Shown here: in pieces, positions 42,590-47,806 of the stretch
Numbering within the stretch: the stretch's first letter is position 1
Layout: every line of letters starts with the position of its first letter
NCBI GenBank assembly: GCA_017450925.1
Contig: JAFSSS010000002.1
Span: 1-47,806 of the forward strand
Source of the DNA: Ruminococcus sp.
GTDB lineage: Bacteria > Bacillota > Clostridia > Oscillospirales > Ruminococcaceae
Length of the DNA: 47,806 bases
Direction of reading: 5' to 3'
Program-made: the position numbers and the translations under genes
The notes under the pieces: generated by a model
Told to the model about the DNA's origin: nothing
The model's input: the letters and a program-made list of their open reading frames with translations, nothing else
Database searches by the model: none

Positions 42590-42705
42590 AAAGAAGAAAG
42601 AACAAAGAATAAATAAGAAATAAAAATGAAGGTATCGCCTTCGGCGATGATTATAATACCGTCAGAAACGCAGACACCTTGTTTATTCTTTATTCTTTCT
42701 TCTTT
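42590..42705. repeat. Element with 28-bp imperfect inverted ends
   Basis: Positions 42590-42617 and 42678-42705 are inverted copies with two mismatches (AAAGAAGAAAGAA, AAAGAATAAA). The 60-base interior carries the hairpin TCGCC-TTC-GGCGA and complementary GGTAT/ATACC. The 116-base structure would fold into a single long hairpin. It has no coding capacity and may be a miniature element. Confidence 0.75.
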
Positions 42706-42733
42706 ATTTTTATTAGCGGCAACGGGAGGTCTA

Positions 42734-42762
42734 TTGACAAAAGGCTGTCCGGCTGATAAAAT
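42734..42762 (+). promoter_or_regulatory. Promoter of the HAD hydrolase gene
   Basis: TTGACA (42734-42739), a 17-base spacer and TAAAAT (42757-42762), 30 bases before the start codon. Confidence 0.82.
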
Positions 42763-42792
42763 AGAAATATGCATTTTTATGGAGGTTATTGT

Positions 42793-43425
42793 ATGACTAA
42801 AGGAATACTTTTTGATCTGGACGGCACGCTGTGGGACTCCTCGGAGATCGTGGTGGATGCGTGGAACGCCTGCATTGCGGAAAAGACCGACCGCCCGGAG
42901 CGGATAACTGTTGCGGACATGAAAAGCTACATGGGCAAGACGCTGGACGTTATCGCGTCGCTGATCTTCCCTTCCCTGCCGGCGGAGGAGCAGCTAAGGA
43001 TAATCAAGATGTGCTTTATATATGAAGAGGAATACATCCGCAGGCACAAGCCACGTTTCTTCGACCGCGAGAGGGAGATACTGGAGGCGCTTTCAAAGGA
43101 CTACAAGCTGGCGGTGGTGAGCAACTGCCAGGTGGGCTACATTGAGCTTTACATGGGTCACTGCGGCTTTCCGGAGCTGTTCTGCGATTTCGAAAGTGCG
43201 GGGAACACCGGGCTTTCCAAGGGACAGAACATCCGGCTGGTAATGGAGCGTCAGGGAATTGACAAATGCGTTTACGTCGGTGACACGGCAGGAGACGAGC
43301 AGGCCTCTCGGGAGGCGGGTGTCCCCTTTATCCATGCGGCCTACGGCTTCGGCACTCCCGAAGCGCCGGATGCCTCTATCCGCTCACTGGACGAGCTGGC
43401 GGAGGCAGCGGCAAAGCTTATCTGA
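42793..43425 (+). CDS. HAD-family hydrolase (phosphoglycolate phosphatase-like)
   Basis: This is a 210-residue HAD superfamily phosphatase. Motif I is FDLDGTLWDS (about residues 8-17), motif II is VVSNCQ (about 108), and the lysine and motif III/IV region is GLSKGQN with YVGDTAGDEQASREAG (about 157-172). An alpha-helical cap between motifs I and II fits the Gph/YjjG-like subgroup. I chose ATG 42793 with TGGAGG upstream; an ATG eight codons earlier lies within the leader. It is a single-gene unit followed by a palindrome. The substrate is unknown. Confidence 0.9.
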   Translation: MTKGILFDLDGTLWDSSEIVVDAWNACIAEKTDRPERITVADMKSYMGKTLDVIASLIFPSLPAEEQLRIIKMCFIYEEEYIRRHKPRFFDREREILEALSKDYKLAVVSNCQVGYIELYMGHCGFPELFCDFESAGNTGLSKGQNIRLVMERQGIDKCVYVGDTAGDEQASREAGVPFIHAAYGFGTPEAPDASIRSLDELAEAAAKLI

Positions 43426-43433
43426 CATCAGTT

Positions 43434-43493
43434 TCAATGCACAATGCATAATGCCCAGTCTCACGGAGCGTGAGACTGGGCATTGTGCATTGA
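43434..43493 (+). terminator. Palindrome after the HAD gene
   Basis: ATGCCCAGTCTCACG (43451-43465) pairs with CGTGAGACTGGGCAT (43469-43483) around GAG, and the flanking TCAATGCACAATG and CATTGTGCATTGA extend the symmetry. It is the same family as 15759-15801. There is no T run directly after it. Confidence 0.6.
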
Positions 43494-43519
43494 AAAGCTT
43501 TTTGCATTGAAAAAAATTC

Positions 43520-43548
43520 TTTACATTCTGCGAAAAGTGTGTTATAAT
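43520..43548 (+). promoter_or_regulatory. Promoter of the SpoU methyltransferase gene
   Basis: TTTACA (43520-43525), a 17-base spacer and TATAAT (43543-43548), 35 bases before the start codon. Confidence 0.85.
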
Positions 43549-43583
43549 GATTTTGTATGCAATATATTGCGGAAGGATAGTTT

Positions 43584-44384
43584 ATGGATAACAACAAATT
43601 CAAGGACAGGAAAAACAGACCCGCTCCCCGCGAGGAGGATGACAGCGGGCTGATAATAGGCCGCAACCCGGTAACGGAGGCGCTTAAAGCAGGTCTGCCG
43701 ATAGATACCGTATATATCGACCCGGCGGCGGGCGGCTCTGCGGGTCATATCAGAGCGCTGGCAAAGGAGCGGGGCATCGTCGTCAAGGACGCGGATGACA
43801 GGAAGCTGTCGAAAATGTGCAGAGGGGCTTCGCATCAGGGCGTAGCCGCTGTGGGGGCGTGTGCGGAATATGCGGAGATAGACGACATATTCAGAGCTGC
43901 AGAGGAAAAGGGCGAGGAGCCGTTTATAATCATCTGCGACGAGATCGAGGATCCGCACAACTTAGGCGCGATAATCAGAACGGCTGAAACTGCCGGGGCT
44001 CACGGGGTCATCATCCCGAAGAGGAGGAGCGCTTCGCTGAACTTTACGGTGTTCAAGACCTCGGCGGGGGCGGCAAGCTATGTGCCTGTGGCAAGGGTCG
44101 CCAATCTGGCGGCGGCTGTGGAGGAGCTGAAGGAACGGGGCGTATGGATATACGGCACCGACGGCTCCGGGCAGGACTATACCGAGGTGAGCATGACGGG
44201 AGCTGTGGGGCTGGTGATCGGCTCGGAGGGCTTTGGAATGGGCAGGCTGATGAAGGAAAAATGTGACTTCCTGCTGAAGCTGCCTATGGCTGGCAGGATA
44301 ACGTCGCTGAATGCGTCGGTGGCTGCCGGGATATTTATGTATGAGATCGTCCGTCAGCGGAGGTCTGCAAATGGACAGGGGTGA
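43584..44384 (+). CDS. rlmB: SpoU-family rRNA 2'-O-methyltransferase (RlmB/TrmH-like)
   Basis: This 266-residue SPOUT methyltransferase methylates the ribose of a nucleotide in rRNA (or tRNA) using SAM. The N-terminal substrate-binding domain (about 20-95) begins IIGRNPVTEALKAG. The three knot motifs are PHNLGAIIRTAETAGAHGV, GLVIGSEGFGMGRL, and LPMAGRITSLNASVAAGIFMYE. The length and N-terminal domain fit RlmB, the 23S G2251 enzyme, but TrmH-type relatives cannot be excluded. AAGGA precedes the start. The stop overlaps the next start. Confidence 0.9.
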   Translation: MDNNKFKDRKNRPAPREEDDSGLIIGRNPVTEALKAGLPIDTVYIDPAAGGSAGHIRALAKERGIVVKDADDRKLSKMCRGASHQGVAAVGACAEYAEIDDIFRAAEEKGEEPFIIICDEIEDPHNLGAIIRTAETAGAHGVIIPKRRSASLNFTVFKTSAGAASYVPVARVANLAAAVEELKERGVWIYGTDGSGQDYTEVSMTGAVGLVIGSEGFGMGRLMKEKCDFLLKLPMAGRITSLNASVAAGIFMYEIVRQRRSANGQG

Positions 44385-46573
44385 AGATTTTGAGCGATAA
44401 GCGTTCAATTGAAAATATGAGCGGCGATATCGACGGCATCATGGACAAGGCAAGGGGCAGGGTCGAGGAGATCAGCCCGGTCATTCCGGAGGATGAGGGC
44501 CGCAGCCGCGCTGAAAGGAATGCGGACGAGATAAGCCGCAGGATGAAGGAGCGCCGCGCAAGAGGCGAGGTGCGTGAGGAAAGTGAGGAGACCCCCGTTA
44601 AGCGCACGGAGGTCAGCGAGATAGATATGCAGCTGACCGGGAAGATACTTGCGCGGACGGGTGAATTCGAGCGTGCCACCGACATTCCCAACGACTTGGA
44701 TTACGAGACACGCTCCGGGATGCTGAAGGAAAAGCGTCAAGGGAAGGTCGATAATTTCCGGTACAGGCGGGACAGCGACGTGCCGGAGGAGGATGAGGAC
44801 ATGACCGAGACAAGGCACAAGGGTCAGCACGAGTTCGAGGGCTACGGCGACGAGAAAAAAGTGCTGGAGGACATTCTGCAGGTCAAGAGCAACCTTACGG
44901 TGAGGATGTGCGTGCTGCTTTTTGCGGGCATCTTCACGCTGCTGCTGACGCTGGCGAATGACCTTTCGCTGCCGCTGGTGACCATATTCGACAAGGTGGA
45001 AAATCCCTCGACCTTCATGTTCACCAACACCATACTCGGCATTGCGGCTGTTGCCGTGAGCTACACGGTGATAGTTGAGGGCATAAAGAACCTGTTCAAG
45101 GGACGTGCGGACTGCGACAGCCTTGCGGCTGCGGGGATGATCGTTACGGTGGTCACGGGAATAGTCACCCTGTTTGAGCCCTCGATAGTAAGGCAGCAGT
45201 TCTATCATGTTTATACGACAACTGCGATATTCGGGCTGATATTCAACACACTGGGCAAGCTGATGATAGTCAAGCGGACGGAGAGGAATTTCCGCTTTGT
45301 GGCAGAGGGCTTTGACAAATACGCGGTGGTATCGGTCGATAACGAGGACACTGCCGGAAAGATGACCGGCGGGGTGCTGAACGATTTCCCGGAGCTGGCC
45401 ACCATGAAGAAGACAGAGTTCGTCAGGGACTTTATGAAAAACAGCTACTCGACGGATGTAGCCGACCTTTACGCCCGCCGGATGACGCCGGTGATACTTA
45501 TCGTGTCGGTGGCGGTGGGACTGCTTTCGCTGGTGTTTGAAAAAAGCACTGCCGGCACCACCGAAAAGATATTCAACATCTTCGGCGTGATCTCGGGGAC
45601 GGTAACGCTCTGCTCCTCGCTTTCGCTGATGCTGATCGTCAACATCCCGCTGGGGAGAGCCCAGAACAAGTATCTTAGGTATTCCGGCGTTATGCTGGGC
45701 TATTCGGCGGTGGACAAGTTCTCGGACACCAACTCGGTGCTGATAGACGCGGAGCAGCTTTTCCCGCGGAGCATGGTGGATATCAAGAATCTGAAGCTTA
45801 TCGGCTCAAACAAGATAGAGGAATGCATACTCTATGCGGCGAGCCTGTCCTGCCAGGCAGGGAGCATACTTAGCTCGGCCTTTTACAAGATACTCCGGGG
45901 CAAGACAGAGATGCTCTGCCCGGTGGAGAGCTACATCTACGAGGACGGTCTGGGGCTTTCGGGCTGGATAGAGAACAAGCGGGTGCTGCTGGGTTCAAGG
46001 CAGCTGATGATAAATCACTCGATCGAGGGGCTGCCCTCGGAGGCTAAGGAGGCTGAATACGCCAAGGGCAACATGGTGCTGTATCTGTCGGTATCGGGCA
46101 TCGTATCCATGCTGTTTGTGGTGGAGGCAAAGGCCAGTCTTTCGGTTGCGAAGTGGCTTAAGGAGCTTGGCAAAAACGGCATCGTCAGCGTTGTGCGGAC
46201 GGTGGACGGGTTCATCGACCGGGACTTTATAGCGAGGCTTTTCGGGGTGAACGCCGACATGGTGAAGCTGCTGCCCTTCCGCTTCCATAACGACTATATC
46301 AAGGAGACAGGCTACACTGACGAGGTGTCGTCGCCAATGCTCTGCTCGGGGCACTTCCCCTCGTTTGCAATGCTTCTGACGGGAACAAAGAGGCTCAAGC
46401 AGATCTCGACCCTCGGTGTGGCGATACAGGCGGGGGCCTGCGTGCTGGGCTTCGGCATCGCGCTGATAATGACGCTGCTCGGCACCTTCGGGCAGCTGAC
46501 ACCGACATTCATTTTCATCTACAACATGGTGTTCCTGCTCATCACCGTATTCGCACAGAAGCAAAGAGTGTGA
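44381..46573 (+). CDS. P-type-ATPase-like membrane protein without catalytic motifs
   Basis: This is a 730-residue protein. Residues 1-165 are hydrophilic and highly charged. Two pairs of membrane helices (about 170-290), a loop, another pair (about 368-425), and a C-terminal pair (about 670-725) follow. The layout matches heavy-metal-type P-type ATPases: IVNIPLGRAQ stands where the CPx helix would be, then SDTNSVLID (Asp449) where DKTGT would be, then LGLSGWIENKRVLLGSRQLM resembling the nucleotide domain. The phosphorylation Lys-Thr-Gly-Thr, the TGES-type motif and GDGxNDAP are all missing. It is translationally coupled to rlmB (GTG 44381 overlaps its stop; TTG 44390 is an alternative start with a better-placed AGGGGTGA). 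Confidence 0.7.
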   Translation: MKILSDKRSIENMSGDIDGIMDKARGRVEEISPVIPEDEGRSRAERNADEISRRMKERRARGEVREESEETPVKRTEVSEIDMQLTGKILARTGEFERATDIPNDLDYETRSGMLKEKRQGKVDNFRYRRDSDVPEEDEDMTETRHKGQHEFEGYGDEKKVLEDILQVKSNLTVRMCVLLFAGIFTLLLTLANDLSLPLVTIFDKVENPSTFMFTNTILGIAAVAVSYTVIVEGIKNLFKGRADCDSLAAAGMIVTVVTGIVTLFEPSIVRQQFYHVYTTTAIFGLIFNTLGKLMIVKRTERNFRFVAEGFDKYAVVSVDNEDTAGKMTGGVLNDFPELATMKKTEFVRDFMKNSYSTDVADLYARRMTPVILIVSVAVGLLSLVFEKSTAGTTEKIFNIFGVISGTVTLCSSLSLMLIVNIPLGRAQNKYLRYSGVMLGYSAVDKFSDTNSVLIDAEQLFPRSMVDIKNLKLIGSNKIEECILYAASLSCQAGSILSSAFYKILRGKTEMLCPVESYIYEDGLGLSGWIENKRVLLGSRQLMINHSIEGLPSEAKEAEYAKGNMVLYLSVSGIVSMLFVVEAKASLSVAKWLKELGKNGIVSVVRTVDGFIDRDFIARLFGVNADMVKLLPFRFHNDYIKETGYTDEVSSPMLCSGHFPSFAMLLTGTKRLKQISTLGVAIQAGACVLGFGIALIMTLLGTFGQLTPTFIFIYNMVFLLITVFAQKQRV

Positions 46574-46629
46574 TAGGTGTCGCGGTCTGTCGAACGATAA
46601 ATTTATATGTAGAAATTTATAAAAAAGTG

Positions 46630-46658
46630 TTGCATTTTCCGCAACAATATGTTATAAT
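46630..46658 (+). promoter_or_regulatory. Promoter of mscL
   Basis: TTGCAT (46630-46635), a 17-base spacer and TATAAT (46653-46658), about 32 bases before the start codon. Confidence 0.8.
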
Positions 46659-46690
46659 GATTAAAATTATTGTTTAAAGAGGTGTTTCAC

Positions 46691-47104
46691 ATGAAGAAGT
46701 TTCTCAAGGAATTCAAGGAGTTTGCACTCAAGGGCAACGTAATGGATCTGGCGATAGGCGTTATCATCGGTGCTGCGTTCGGTAATATCGTTACCGCTTT
46801 CACCGAGGATATCATCAATCCGTTCATTGCGGGTATCGGCGGCGCAGAGTTCGGCTTTAGGATCCCGATCTACGGCGGCCAGCACATACTCCTCGGCGAT
46901 TTCCTGACAGCTGTTATCAACTTCGTTATCATGGCACTCTGCATCTTCCTGATGATGAAGGCCGTAAACAAGCTGATGAGCCTGGGCAAAAAGAAGGAGG
47001 AGGAGGCTGCTCCCACTACCAAGGTATGCCCCTTCTGCAAGACCGACATCAACATCGAGGCTACAAGGTGCCCCAACTGCACATCTGTTCTCGAGGAGAA
47101 TTAA
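46691..47104 (+). CDS. mscL: Large-conductance mechanosensitive channel with zinc-ribbon tail
   Basis: This 137-residue MscL opens under membrane tension to release solutes during osmotic down-shock. The N-terminal helix and first membrane helix FKEFALKGNVMDLAIGVIIG are classic. The second helix is at about 72-95. The C terminus carries a zinc ribbon, VCPFCKTDIN then RCPNC (about residues 111-130), after a KKKEEE-rich segment; many MscL proteins end before this. I chose ATG 46691 with AGAGGTG upstream; the ATG at 46670 lies in the leader. It is a single-gene unit with its own promoter and terminator. Confidence 0.95.
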   Translation: MKKFLKEFKEFALKGNVMDLAIGVIIGAAFGNIVTAFTEDIINPFIAGIGGAEFGFRIPIYGGQHILLGDFLTAVINFVIMALCIFLMMKAVNKLMSLGKKKEEEAAPTTKVCPFCKTDINIEATRCPNCTSVLEEN

Positions 47105-47123
47105 GTCAAACACTGCAAAGCCT

Positions 47124-47155
47124 GCGGGCGGCCGTTACGGCCGCCTGCTTTTTTT
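47124..47155 (+). terminator. Terminator of mscL
   Basis: GCGGGCGGCCG pairs with CGGCCGCCTGC (one G-U) around TTA, followed by seven or more T. Confidence 0.95.
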
Positions 47156-47249
47156 GTGCGTAAACACGCCCTTTGCGGAGAGCCGTGAGAGGGGTGTTAT
47201 ACAACTGTGAAATTATTGAAAAAAATGAGTAATAATCTATGAAAAGGGC

Positions 47250-47278
47250 TTGCAAAATTTATCCTGTTGTAGTATAAT
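47250..47278 (+). promoter_or_regulatory. Promoter of gapA
   Basis: TTGCAA (47250-47255), a 17-base spacer and TATAAT (47273-47278). AGGAGG follows before the start codon at 47311. Confidence 0.87.
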
Positions 47279-47310
47279 AGATATATAAAATTATTAGGAG
47301 GTACACTACA

Positions 47311-47806
47311 ATGGCTAATGTAAAAGTTGCAATCAACGGTTTTGGTCGTATCGGCCGTCTGGCTTTCAGACAGATGTTCGGTGCAGAGGGTTATGAGATC
47401 GTAGCTATCAACGATCTGACCAAGCCCTCGATGCTGGCTAACCTGCTCAAGTATGACACTGCCCAGAAGGGCTACTGCGGAGTTATCGGTGAAAATCTTC
47501 ACACTGTTTCCGCTGATGACGAGGCCAACACTATCACTGTTGACGGCAAGACTCTGAAGATCTATGCAATGGCTAACGCTGCAGAGCTGCCCTGGGGCGA
47601 GCTGGGCGTTGACGTTGTTCTCGAATGCACAGGTTTCTACTGCTCAAAGGCCAAGAGCCAGGCTCACATTGATGCAGGCGCTAAGAAGGTCGTTATCTCT
47701 GCTCCTGCAGGCAACGATCTCCCCACTATCGTTTACAGCGTAAACGAAAAGACCCTTACCAAGGACGACAAGAGCATTTCTGCTGCTTCCTGCACAACCA
47801 ACTGCC
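47311..47806 (+). CDS. gapA: Glyceraldehyde-3-phosphate dehydrogenase (3' end outside window)
   Basis: The first 165 residues of the glycolytic NAD-dependent enzyme are present. The N terminus [18 protein letters not shown] is the NAD loop, followed by [10 protein letters not shown], the ECTGFY strand, [12 protein letters not shown], and the catalytic Cys in SAASCTTNC right at the window edge. Only the first two thirds of the NAD domain and the start of the catalytic domain are in view. The gene has a strong AGGAGG site and its codon use looks strongly expressed. Confidence 0.97.
   Translation, partial: MANVKVAINGFGRIGRLAFRQMFGAEGYEIVAINDLTKPSMLANLLKYDTAQKGYCGVIGENLHTVSADDEANTITVDGKTLKIYAMANAAELPWGELGVDVVLECTGFYCSKAKSQAHIDAGAKKVVISAPAGNDLPTIVYSVNEKTLTKDDKSISAASCTTNC

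Overview
The window reads as a chromosomal segment of a Gram-positive anaerobe of the Oscillospiraceae, most likely a Ruminococcus-like gut bacterium. This is inferred from several things together: a bacterial V-type ATPase operon in place of an F-type one, a type III glutamine synthetase, a secreted leucine-rich-repeat protein ending in a dockerin, a CotH-family lipoprotein, a papain-type protease with an NPATG wall anchor, a superoxide reductase, strong AGGAGG-type ribosome binding sites, and TTGACA-17-TATAAT promoters. Most genes are housekeeping. No phage, integrase, transposase, CRISPR array or defence locus was seen.

Layout. 1-560 is a repeat copy plus unexplained non-coding DNA. 591-5535 (+) holds an Orn/Lys/Arg decarboxylase-like protein, c-di-AMP receptor DarA, DNA polymerase III delta', RicT and an MTA/SAH deaminase. 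The first four match the Bacillus yaaO-yaaQ-holB-yaaT cluster with tmk and yaaR missing. 5592-12378 (-) holds Tex, a one-iron superoxide reductase, a cysteine desulfurase, a GNAT acetyltransferase and a CotH lipoprotein. 12943-15740 (+) holds a CxxC protein and the dockerin protein. 15819-20864 (-) holds a MATE transporter, GlnN and a DUF308 membrane protein. 21005-29545 (-) is a nine-gene V-ATPase operon. 29940-31645 (+) pairs an ACT-domain protein with homoserine dehydrogenase. An uncharacterised 210-aa protein follows at 31920-32552 (+). 32689-37442 (-) holds a membrane-anchored HTH regulator, an NfeD/SPFH/SPFH operon, a small export-family protein and a TPR membrane protein. 37865-42055 (+) holds PTS enzyme I and the wall-anchored protease. 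42314-42469 is a tRNA-Arg/tRNA-Ala pair. 42793-47806 (+) holds a HAD hydrolase, an SpoU methyltransferase, a P-type-ATPase-like protein without the catalytic motifs, MscL with a zinc ribbon, and the start of gapA.

The most unusual signal is non-coding. Five copies of a roughly 250-310 bp mosaic repeat (A-E) lie between genes. Each has a perfect 11-bp inverted repeat (CCGGCGCTGCA/TGCAGCGCCGG) around a 60-72 bp AT-richer core. One side carries a variable array of short hairpins, mostly with three-base loops, whose stems change by compensatory substitutions. The other side carries a conserved arm ending near TTTCCGTCC. Two copies sit head to head. Several smaller repeat families also occur: an ATTATCAACT-bounded element, a 19-bp palindrome, a repeated terminator, and an element with 28-bp inverted ends. 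The best protein-level leads are the pseudo-P-ATPase, the superoxide reductase with a cysteine-free N-terminal domain, the SPFH pair with one member lacking its coiled coil, and the V-ATPase proteolipid with a changed ion site.
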